64,000 nucleotides of DNA from Sphaerisporangium corydalis (GTDB lineage: Bacteria; Actinomycetota; Actinomycetes; Streptosporangiales; Streptosporangiaceae), in contig NZ_JANZYP010000031.1 of assembly GCF_025506355.1 (NCBI RefSeq), forward strand, positions 34,882 to 98,881. Reading direction: 5' to 3'. The number at the start of each line of letters is the position of its first letter. The first letter of the stretch is position 1. The notes under the pieces were generated by a model that worked only from the letters and a program-made list of their open reading frames with translations, searched no databases and was not told the origin of the DNA. This document shows positions 9,265 through 16,614 of the stretch, in pieces. Position numbers and translations under genes: made by a program.

Positions 9265-9663
9265 GGTGAACTCCGGGTGTCTGGGCTGGTTCCGGTCGCG
9301 CCTCACGGCGGGCGGGGCCGAAGCCCGGCCACCGGCGGCTCCCGATCCTACCGACCCCCGTCCGCCGTGCTCACGGGGTCGTCCCGTTCCTGGGAATGGC
9401 CTGAGAGACGGTGCCGGCGCACGGCGCGGGCGGGCCGGTCGGCGGTGCCGGGGGACGGCCGGCCGGCGCGGCGGGGCCGGAGGCTCACAGAGATCTCCCA
9501 GAAGCTCCCCGGAGCCCTCCAGCCGGGCGCGCCAGTCTCTCCCGCATGAGATCGGTTCACGCCCGCTGGGGCGACGGCGCGACGTCCGCGCCCGCAGAGA
9601 GCACTGTGAGATGTCCGCTTCGGGAGTGGGAACGATGACGGGCCCCTGCCCGGAGGAGGGACG
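9265..9663. other. 399-bp divergent intergenic region
   Basis: Lies between ltrA (minus) and the ABC ATPase (plus) and should hold both promoters. I see no convincing gene; the reading frames present have atypical Arg/Pro/Gly-rich composition. The stretch from about 9570 to 9640 is a little less GC-rich and is the likelier promoter zone for the ABC gene. No operator or terminator stands out. Confidence 0.5.
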
Positions 9664-10569
9664 ATGATCGAGGTGCGGGGCCTGCGCAAGCGCTTCGGCC
9701 CGGTACTGGCGGTGGACGACCTGACCTTCGACGTCAGGCCAGGGACGGTGACCGGCTTCCTCGGCCCGAACGGCGCCGGCAAGACCACCACGATGCGCAT
9801 GATCCTCGGGCTCGACGCGCCGACGGGCGGCACCGCGACCGTGCTCGGCGCCCCGTACGGCCGCATCCCGGCGCCGATGCGCGCCGTCGGCGCGCTGCTG
9901 GACGCCGGCGCGGTCCACCCGAGGCGTACCGCACGCGACCACCTGCTGTGCCTGGCCAGGAGCAACGCCCTGCCACGGCGGCGCGTCGAGGAGGTGCTCG
10001 GCCTGGCCGGGCTGACGGCGGTGGCCGGTCGCCGCGCGGGGACGTTCTCGCTCGGCATGAGCCAGCGCCTCGGCATCGCCGCCGCCCTGCTCGGCGACCC
10101 CGGGGTGCTCATCTTCGACGAGCCCGTGAACGGCCTGGACCCCGAGGGGATCGTCTGGATCCGCACGCTGATGCGCGACCTGGCCGCCGAGGGCCGCACC
10201 GTGCTGGTGTCCAGCCACCTGATGGCCGAGATGGCGCTCACCGCCGGCCACCTGATCGTGGTCGGGCGCGGCCGGCTGATCGCCGACACTGCCATCGACG
10301 CCTTCGTCCGGCCGGGCGAGGTGCTGGTCCGCACCCCCGACGCGGCGGTGCTCGCCCCCGCGCTCACCGCCGCCGGCGCCCGCGTGCGGGCCGGCGAGGG
10401 GGGACTGGTCGTGGGCGGCATGGCCACCGAGGAGGTCGGGCGGCTGGCGGCGGCCGAGGGGGCCGTCCTGTACGAGCTGACGGCGCTGCGGGCGTCGCTG
10501 GAGGAGGCGTTCATGGAGCTGACACGCGAGAGCGTCGAGTACGGCGTGCTGGACGGGGCGGCCCGATGA
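9664..10569 (+). CDS. ABC transporter ATP-binding protein (ABC-2 exporter)
   Basis: 301 residues: Walker A GPNGAGKTT near residue 35, signature FSLGMSQRLG near 128, Walker B VLIFDEPVNGLDPEG near 150, and H-loop SSHL. Of the drug/antibiotic-export (DrrA/BcrA-like) family, it powers the permease encoded next. Its stop overlaps the permease ATG (ATGA). GGAGG lies just upstream of the start. The two-component system immediately downstream suggests signal-controlled export, substrate unknown. Confidence 0.92.
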   Translation: MIEVRGLRKRFGPVLAVDDLTFDVRPGTVTGFLGPNGAGKTTTMRMILGLDAPTGGTATVLGAPYGRIPAPMRAVGALLDAGAVHPRRTARDHLLCLARSNALPRRRVEEVLGLAGLTAVAGRRAGTFSLGMSQRLGIAAALLGDPGVLIFDEPVNGLDPEGIVWIRTLMRDLAAEGRTVLVSSHLMAEMALTAGHLIVVGRGRLIADTAIDAFVRPGEVLVRTPDAAVLAPALTAAGARVRAGEGGLVVGGMATEEVGRLAAAEGAVLYELTALRASLEEAFMELTRESVEYGVLDGAAR

Positions 10570-10634
10570 CCACCACCGGACGGGGCGGCCCGGTGACGAA
10601 CGCCGGGCGGGGTGGCCCGGTGACGGCCGCTGGA
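10554..10634 (+). repeat. 27-bp tandem repeat spanning a start codon (three units)
   Basis: Three head-to-tail 27-bp units (10554-10580, 10581-10607, 10608-10634), plus the start of a fourth, each beginning CGGGGYGGCCCG followed by ATGAC or GTGAC. They cover the end of the ATPase gene and the start of the permease gene and are read as nine-residue repeats (GRGGPVT..). Every unit recreates a start-like codon in the same frame. Confidence 0.85.
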
Positions 10635-11486
10635 CGGGGTGGTTCAGGGACCGCCGTGACGAGCCGGTCCGCCGCCAGGGCGCGCGGCGCGCGGGCGCCG
10701 GGGGAGCGGCCCGGGTTCGGCGACGTGCTGTGGTCGGAGTGGACCAAGGTGCGGACGCTGCGGTCCACCTGGTACACCCTGGTCGCCATCGTGGCGGTCG
10801 CCGCGCTGTTCGGTGCGATGTTCGCCGGCGGCGGGGCCCGGGAGTACGCGGAGATGACGGCGGCGGAACGGGCGGGCTTCGACCCGTTCGCGAGCGTGTT
10901 CCGCGCCCTGCTGTTCGTGGAGGTCCTCGTGGGCTACCTGGGCCTGCGTGCGGTCACCGTCGAGTACGGCACCGGCACGATGCCGGTCAGCGTGACGGCC
11001 GTACCGGGGCGGGGCAGGCTGCTCGCGGCCAAGGGCGTGGTGTGCGCGGGGATGGCGCTGACCGCCGGGTGGCTCGCGGGCCTGGCGGTCTACCTCACCG
11101 GCCGGCTGGTGCTGGTGGCGCAGGACGCGCCGGTCTACGCGCTCGGTCAGCCCGGTGTGGTGCGCGCCCTCGTCGGCGTCGGGCTGGTCATGGCCACGAT
11201 GAGCCTGCTCGGGCTGGCGGCAGGGCTGCTGGTCCGCACCACGGCGGGGGCGCTGACGATCGTGGTCATGATCGTGCTGCTGATCCCGGCCCTGTCACCG
11301 CTCTTCCCGGAGTGGCCGGCGAGGTTCGTGCTGACGTACTGGCCGACGATGGCGGGCGGCAGGCTGGCCGCCCCGAGGATCGATCCCGACGTCCTCGCGC
11401 CGTGGACGGGATATGCCCTGTTCTGCGGATACGTGGCGGTGTTCCTGCTCGGCACGTACGCGATGTTCCGCCGGCGGGACGCCTGA
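10566..11486 (+). CDS. ABC-2 type permease
   Basis: 306 residues with six predicted membrane segments, from about residue 75 (YTLVAIVAVAALFGAMF) to YALFCGYVAVFLLGTYAMF at the end. It forms the export channel with the upstream ATPase. The first 50 residues are a low-complexity Gly/Arg/Ala tail encoded by the 27-bp repeat. ATG at 10566 gives the tightest coupling, but the in-frame GTG codons in repeat units two and three, or the GTG before TSRSAARA, could also initiate. Confidence 0.88.
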   Translation: MTTTGRGGPVTNAGRGGPVTAAGRGGSGTAVTSRSAARARGARAPGERPGFGDVLWSEWTKVRTLRSTWYTLVAIVAVAALFGAMFAGGGAREYAEMTAAERAGFDPFASVFRALLFVEVLVGYLGLRAVTVEYGTGTMPVSVTAVPGRGRLLAAKGVVCAGMALTAGWLAGLAVYLTGRLVLVAQDAPVYALGQPGVVRALVGVGLVMATMSLLGLAAGLLVRTTAGALTIVVMIVLLIPALSPLFPEWPARFVLTYWPTMAGGRLAAPRIDPDVLAPWTGYALFCGYVAVFLLGTYAMFRRRDA

Positions 11487-11563
11487 CGCGCGCCACGCCT
11501 GGCGGGCCGCCGGGGTCGTAATGTCGTGAATGTGGTGATGAGGCGCGAGCGAGGAGCAGCGGG

Positions 11564-12280
11564 ATGGAACCGGACGGGCAGGTCACGGGGGCCGCGCGCC
11601 CAGGGGAGCGGCTGCTGGTCGTGGACGACGAGCCCACCGTCCGCGAGCTGTTGTCGGCCACCCTGCGCTTCGCCGGCTTCACCGTCACCTCGGCCGCGAC
11701 CGGCGCCGGGGCCCTGGACGCCGCCCGCGTCCAGCGCCCCGACCTGGTGCTCCTCGACGTGATGCTGCCCGACCTGGACGGGTTCCAGGTCGTGCGGCGG
11801 CTGCGCGACCTCACCAGCCCACCGGTCCCGGTCCTGTTCCTCACCGCACGCGACTCGCCGAAGGACAAGGTGACCGGGCTGACCCTCGGCGGGGACGACT
11901 ACGTGACCAAGCCGTTCGACCTGGAGGAGCTGATCGCCCGCATCCGCGCCATCCTGCGCCGCACGGGGTCACCGGACGCGCACACCCTGGTCGTCGGCGA
12001 CCTGGAGGTGGACCCCGAGGGCCACCAGGTGACGCGGGCTGGCGGCCCGGTGCGGCTCTCGCCCACCGAGTTCCGCCTGCTGCGCTACCTCACGGTCAAC
12101 GCCGGGCGGGTGGTGTCGAAGGCGCAGATCCTCGACCACGTGTGGCAGTACGACTTCGCGGGCGACTCCAGCATCGTCGACACCTACGTCAGCTACCTGC
12201 GCCGCAAGCTCGACGCGTCCGGGCCGAGGCTCATCCACACCGTCCACGGCGTCGGCTACGTCCTGCGCAGGCCCCGGTGA
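11564..12280 (+). CDS. OmpR-family response regulator
   Basis: 238 residues: receiver domain (VDDEP near residue 23, phospho-acceptor Asp in LVLLDVMLPD near 65, TARDS, KPF) and a C-terminal winged helix (LSPTEFRLLRYL, SIVDTYVSYLRRKL, TVHGVGYVLR). It pairs with the kinase that overlaps its 3' end by GTGA. ATG at 11564 follows GAGGAG. The nearby exporter is a plausible target. Confidence 0.93.
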   Translation: MEPDGQVTGAARPGERLLVVDDEPTVRELLSATLRFAGFTVTSAATGAGALDAARVQRPDLVLLDVMLPDLDGFQVVRRLRDLTSPPVPVLFLTARDSPKDKVTGLTLGGDDYVTKPFDLEELIARIRAILRRTGSPDAHTLVVGDLEVDPEGHQVTRAGGPVRLSPTEFRLLRYLTVNAGRVVSKAQILDHVWQYDFAGDSSIVDTYVSYLRRKLDASGPRLIHTVHGVGYVLRRPR

Positions 12281-13989
12281 CGCCTACCGGCTCCCGCCCT
12301 CCGGGCGCCACCGGGGACGCGTCCCGGTCCGAGCGGCGCGCCCGGCGGGCGGCGTCCCTGCCGGGAGTGCGAGTGCGGCGGGGGATCGCCCGGCTTCGGG
12401 GACGTGTGCGCGGCGCGGTCCGGGGGCCGTCCGGGTGGCGTCCGGCGAGGATGTCGCTGCGGGCCCGGTTGCTGCTGATCACCAGCGCGTTGCTGGCGGC
12501 CGGGTCGCTGCTCAGCGGCTCGGTCCTGGTTGGCGTGCTGCGGACCAGTTTGACCGACCGGGTCGACCAGCAGCTCCGGGCCCTCGGCGGGCTGGCCCGC
12601 ATCCTCCCGCTCGACGTCCCGGCACAGAGCCCGGCCGGGATAGCGCCAGGACGGGTATCGTCGGCGGACCTCGACCTGGTCACCGACCTGTACGTCGCGT
12701 TCCTGGCCGCCGACGGCACGATCGTGCGCGAGACCCGCCTGCCCGCCCCGTCCTCCTCCGCCCCGTCGGGTACCCCGTCCCCATCCGCTGCCCCGGGATC
12801 GTCCGGCGCTCCGGGGTCGTCCGGTGCCGCGGGAGCGGGCGGGCCGGAGCCGCCGGTGCTCGACGCGGACGCGGTCGCCCGGCGGGACCCGCGTCCCTTC
12901 GACGCCGAGAGCGCCAACGGCGCGCGACAGTGGCGGGTGCTCGCCCTGTCCCGCTCCCCGATCCTCGCCGGCCGGGACGACGGGCGGGTGACCGGCGTGG
13001 TCGTGGCCGCCTCCCTCGACGCGGTGAAAGCGACGGTCGGACGGCTGCGTGCCGCCATCGTGGTGACGGGCGCGGCCCTGCTCGTCCTGCTCACGCTGGC
13101 CGGATGGTTCGCCATCAGCGCCGGGCTCCGCCCGCTGCGCCGCATCGAGGACACCGCGGCTGCCATCGCCTCGGGCGAGATGTCCCGCCGCGTTCCGCAC
13201 GTCCAGGGCCAGAACACCGAGGTCGGGCGCCTGTCGGCCTCGCTCAACGGCATGCTCGGCCAGATCGAGCGGGCCTTCGAGGCGCGGGCCGAGTCCGAGG
13301 CGCGGCTGCGGCGGTTCGTCGCCGACGTCTCCCACGAGCTGCGCACCCCGCTGTTCGGGATCAAGGGGTTCTCCGAGCTCTACCGCATGGGCGGCCTCGC
13401 CGACGCCGGGCCCGCGATGGCCCGCATCGAGAGCGAGTCCGGCCGCCTGGCCCGCCTGGTGGAGGACCTGTTGCTGCTCGCCCGCCTGGACGAGGGCGGC
13501 GACGCGCTCCCGCTCGACCTGGCGCCGATGGACCTGCGCACCCTCGCCGCCGACGCCCGCCTGGACCTGCGCGCCCTCGCCCCCGACCGGCCCGTGGAGC
13601 TGACCGGCCCGTACGGCGGCCCGCCCGCCTCGGGGCCGGTACTGGGCGACGAGGCGCGGCTGCGCCAGGTGGTGAGCAACCTGGTCGGCAACGTGGTGGC
13701 GCACACCCCCGCCGGGACGCCCGTACGGATCGGGGTGGGGACGGCGGGCGGCGAGGCGGTCCTGGTGGTCGAGGACGCCGGGCCCGGCCTGACGGACGAG
13801 CAGGCGGGCCGGGCGTTCGACCGGTTCTACCGCGCCGACGCCTCACGGAGCAGGGAGGACGGCGGGGGCGCGGGCCTCGGGCTGGCCATCGCCTGGTCGC
13901 TGGTGGCCGCGCACGGCGGGCGGGTCGAACTCCGCACCTCACCCGGGCACGGCGCCGCCTTCTCCCTGGTCTTCCCCGCCGTCACCTGA
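12277..13989 (+). CDS. Sensor histidine kinase
   Basis: 570 residues: cytoplasmic Arg-rich tail, transmembrane segment near 70 (LLLITSALLAAGSLLSG), an extracytoplasmic sensor region of about 180 residues, second membrane segment near 270, HAMP, the H-box FVADVSHELRTPLFG near 350, N-box LRQVVSNLVGNVVAHTP, and G-boxes VEDAGPGL and GAGLGLAI. The sensor contains a Ser/Pro/Gly/Ala linker (residues about 165-190). GTG at 12277 overlaps the regulator stop. The 3' end overlaps the next, convergent gene by 51 bp. Confidence 0.92.
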   Translation: MTPTGSRPPGATGDASRSERRARRAASLPGVRVRRGIARLRGRVRGAVRGPSGWRPARMSLRARLLLITSALLAAGSLLSGSVLVGVLRTSLTDRVDQQLRALGGLARILPLDVPAQSPAGIAPGRVSSADLDLVTDLYVAFLAADGTIVRETRLPAPSSSAPSGTPSPSAAPGSSGAPGSSGAAGAGGPEPPVLDADAVARRDPRPFDAESANGARQWRVLALSRSPILAGRDDGRVTGVVVAASLDAVKATVGRLRAAIVVTGAALLVLLTLAGWFAISAGLRPLRRIEDTAAAIASGEMSRRVPHVQGQNTEVGRLSASLNGMLGQIERAFEARAESEARLRRFVADVSHELRTPLFGIKGFSELYRMGGLADAGPAMARIESESGRLARLVEDLLLLARLDEGGDALPLDLAPMDLRTLAADARLDLRALAPDRPVELTGPYGGPPASGPVLGDEARLRQVVSNLVGNVVAHTPAGTPVRIGVGTAGGEAVLVVEDAGPGLTDEQAGRAFDRFYRADASRSREDGGGAGLGLAIAWSLVAAHGGRVELRTSPGHGAAFSLVFPAVT

Positions 13990-14508
13990 GCCGGGGCGCG
14001 GGGTGAGGCGGAAGACGCGCAGCTCACGGCCGGAGCGTTCGGTGTAGCCGTCGTACACCGGCCAGTGGCGGTTGAGGGCCTCCCAGGCCCGCTCGCGGTC
14101 GGTGCCCTCCAGCAGGCGGCCGGTCACCGGGGTGACGCGTCCCCGGAAGGTGATCGTGGCCGCCGGGTTCCTGATCAGGTTGCCGCTCCAGGCGGGGTGC
14201 CGGTCCTTGCCGAAGTTGCTGCCGGCCACCAGGAACGTGCCGCCCGCCTCGGGCAGGCAGGCGAGAGGGCTCTGGCGGGCCTGCCCGGTCGTGGCGCCGG
14301 TGGTGGTGAGCAGCAGGTGGGGGATCATCTGGTCGCCCATCAGCACGCGCCCGCCGGTGAGCCGGTTCAGGAGGCGGTCGGCGGGCGGGACGATCGCGGG
14401 GGCCACCATGGCGAAGCCCCGGGTGGTGGAGAGCCACTGGAAGAAGGGGCGGAGCGCGACGCTGACGCGCCTCCTGACTCCGCCGCCGGACGGCTGCTGC
14501 TCGACCAT
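13939..14508 (-). CDS. Deazaflavin (F420)-dependent nitroreductase-family protein
   Basis: 189 residues resembling the Ddn-type F420H2-binding family: LLLTTTGATTGQARQSPLA, FLVAGSNFGKDRHPAWSGNL and NPAATITFRGR are family blocks. These proteins usually reduce quinones or other redox substrates using F420H2; the substrate cannot be told. ATG at 14508 was chosen because GAGG lies five bases upstream. Convergent overlap of 51 bp with the kinase gene. Confidence 0.85.
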   Translation of the reverse strand: MVEQQPSGGGVRRRVSVALRPFFQWLSTTRGFAMVAPAIVPPADRLLNRLTGGRVLMGDQMIPHLLLTTTGATTGQARQSPLACLPEAGGTFLVAGSNFGKDRHPAWSGNLIRNPAATITFRGRVTPVTGRLLEGTDRERAWEALNRHWPVYDGYTERSGRELRVFRLTPRPGSGDGGEDQGEGGAVPG

Positions 14509-14623
14509 GGCGACCTCGTGTCCTGTTCCGGCTCCCTCGGGCCCGGCAAGATTATTGCCCAGCAAGCGCTAGGTCAAAGGACGGCTCGCCGCGAACGCCA
14601 GGGGCCCGCGCCGGTGGATGGCA

Positions 14624-14674
14624 ACAGGGCTCGACGCGCCACAGGGCTCGACGCGCCACAGGGCTCGACGCGCC
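14624..14674. repeat. 17-bp perfect tandem repeat, three units
   Basis: ACAGGGCTCGACGCGCC occurs three times without a gap (14624-14640, 14641-14657, 14658-14674), between the F420-type gene and the small gene ending at 14685. It is non-coding as far as I can tell. A copy-number polymorphism is likely. Confidence 0.85.
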
Positions 14675-14684
14675 GAGGGGCGCG

Positions 14685-14921
14685 TCAGCGGAGCGGGCCG
14701 TGGGGTTCGATGTGCGGGTCGGAGAACGGGCCGGCGTCCGGGCCCACGCGCGCGCCGGCATCGTCGGTGACGCGCAGCACGTACAGCCCCTGGTCGGGGT
14801 CGATGGGCACCAGGCCGTACGCCATGTCCACCTCGTCCTCGGTGAGACCGAGCCGGAGCATGGCCTCGCCGAGGGTCGCCGTGGGCGGGAGCCGTACCGT
14901 GACCAGGACCATGTCCCTCAC
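14685..14921 (-). CDS. Small protein paired with the S8 peptidase, unknown function
   Basis: 78 residues, acidic, no signal peptide or cysteine, reading VTVRLPPTATLGEAMLRLG, EDEVDMAYGLVPIDPDQG and LYVLRVTDDAG. It lies 65 bp downstream of the peptidase on the same strand and is probably co-transcribed. Size and a beta-alpha-like pattern recall the I9 propeptide/inhibitor fold, but I cannot demonstrate homology. GTG at 14921 and ATG at 14912 are both possible starts; the latter has GAGG three bases upstream. Confidence 0.6.
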   Translation of the reverse strand: MRDMVLVTVRLPPTATLGEAMLRLGLTEDEVDMAYGLVPIDPDQGLYVLRVTDDAGARVGPDAGPFSDPHIEPHGPLR

Positions 14922-14986
14922 GCTACGCGTCCCCGGATCCGGACACGCCGCGCGCCGCAGGACCGGATCCGGACAGGCCGGCCGCC

Positions 14987-16351
14987 TCAGCATGCGTCCC
15001 GCCTGGCGCGGCGCTCCAGGACCCGCAGGATCGCCGCCGGGTCGACGACGCCGTACCCGTAGTCGTAGTCGAAGCCGACGTCGCTGCGGTCCTCGGCGGT
15101 GCGGTTGATCAGACTGCGGAGCGCGCTCGGCGGAAGCTCCGAGGCCGGCCACCGGGTGCGGATCGCGGCGACGAGCCCGGCGGCCACCGGGCAGGCCGCC
15201 GAGGTGCCGGAGTCCGGCTGGTCGTCGCCGAACGCCTTCGAGCCGGCGAAATGGGTGTAGGTGCAGATGTCGGGTTTGCGCTCGCTCAGCCGGCCCGGGC
15301 CCTGCGAGGAGTACCCGACCCGCTCGCCGTTGGTGTCGATCCCGCCGACGGACAGCACCTGCGGGTGGGAGTTGGCGCCACCGATCGGGCGGCTCGGGTA
15401 GGCGCACCGCCGGTCCTTGCATTGGGTGCCGCAGTTGCCCGCCGCGAACAGGATGTCGGCGCCCGCGTGCTCCAGGCTGCCCACGATGATGTTGAACGGG
15501 TGGGCCGCGTTGTCGGAGTAGTTGCCGGGCTGCCCGGGGTCGAAGTCCCACAGCGGCGAGAACGACCCCCAGCTGTTGCTGACCACCAGCGCCCGGGTCG
15601 CGGCCGGCTGCGCGTCCAGGACGGTGCGCAGGTGGGCGAACGCGGCCACCGCGTCGGACAGCAGCCCGTCGATGCCCCCGTCGCCCTGCCGCCGCGACAG
15701 CAGCACCGGGATGTCGAGCAGCGTCGCCTCCGGGGCGGCGATGAGCGTGTCGAAGGCGCACATCGTGCCGTGGTCGACGTCGAACCGCCCGGGCTCACCG
15801 GTCACGCCGCCGGGGCTCCAGGAGCGGTCGCGGTCGATCGCGCACTCCCTGCCCATCTGGCGGGCGACATGGGCGGCGTTGATGCCGGTGTCGCAGATCG
15901 CGAGGGCGACGCCCGAGCCGTCGCAGCCCTCCGACAGCAGCGTGCCGGTGCCGAGCAGGCGGGCGACGTCCCGCCAGGTGCCGACCGGGGGAGTGCCGCC
16001 GCAGGTCAGGCTGGTCTCGATGACGGGATCGGCGTACACGCCGACCACGTTGGGGTCGTGGCCGGGGAGCAGCGCCATGCGCTCGCCGCGCTCGTCGTCG
16101 GAGATCTCACCGCGCACCAGGACCGACGCCTCGCCCGGCGCCAGGGAGAAGACCAGCGGCTGGCGCATCGACAGCGGATCGGCGCCGTCGGTGGCCGGCC
16201 GGGCACGGGGGAGGGCCACGGGGGTGAACGAATGGTCCAGGGCGACCCCGGGAAGCCCGTCGGTGACGTCGGCGGTGGTCGCCGTGAGATCGGGCGCGGC
16301 CACCGCGGCGACGACGTCGGGGGAGGGACGGAGCTGGATCAGGACGCGCAT
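14987..16351 (-). CDS. Subtilisin-family (S8) serine peptidase, no signal peptide
   Basis: 454 residues. Catalytic triad visible as Asp154 (AICDTGIN), His194 (DVDHGTMCA) and Ser384 (SGTSAACP), with oxyanion Asn306 (AAGNCGT). Residues 76-111 (SVLVRGEISDD to VVGVYADPVIE) look like a propeptide-type module. It is cysteine-rich around the active site (CGTQCKDRRCAYP). No secretion signal precedes ATG 16351, so an intracellular or non-classical location is implied. The start was chosen from AAGGTGG upstream. A small companion gene follows. Confidence 0.9.
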   Translation of the reverse strand: MRVLIQLRPSPDVVAAVAAPDLTATTADVTDGLPGVALDHSFTPVALPRARPATDGADPLSMRQPLVFSLAPGEASVLVRGEISDDERGERMALLPGHDPNVVGVYADPVIETSLTCGGTPPVGTWRDVARLLGTGTLLSEGCDGSGVALAICDTGINAAHVARQMGRECAIDRDRSWSPGGVTGEPGRFDVDHGTMCAFDTLIAAPEATLLDIPVLLSRRQGDGGIDGLLSDAVAAFAHLRTVLDAQPAATRALVVSNSWGSFSPLWDFDPGQPGNYSDNAAHPFNIIVGSLEHAGADILFAAGNCGTQCKDRRCAYPSRPIGGANSHPQVLSVGGIDTNGERVGYSSQGPGRLSERKPDICTYTHFAGSKAFGDDQPDSGTSAACPVAAGLVAAIRTRWPASELPPSALRSLINRTAEDRSDVGFDYDYGYGVVDPAAILRVLERRARRDAC

Positions 16352-16614
16352 GGGGGGACCACCTTGGATGCGAAGCCGGAACGGCACCACATTCGTGCAT
16401 CGGCCGCACCCCGTCTACCAGCAGAAATGTCGTGTAGCTCGGCAATAGACCGCGAAATCGGGCGAACCGCCGACAGGTTTTTTCGCCACGCGGCGCCCGG
16501 ATGCGCTCTCCCACCGGCCTTTCGGGAAGGGTGACGGCCCTGTCGGGCACCCCGTCAAGATGTGGTCGCGCGTAAGCCTTCCGCCGGACGCGGCGGATGA
16601 CTACCTTTTGAGGA

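Noticed and set aside
9664..13989. Antibiotic biosynthesis cluster
   Set aside because: An exporter with a two-component system occurs, but no synthase, synthetase or tailoring set is present anywhere in the window.
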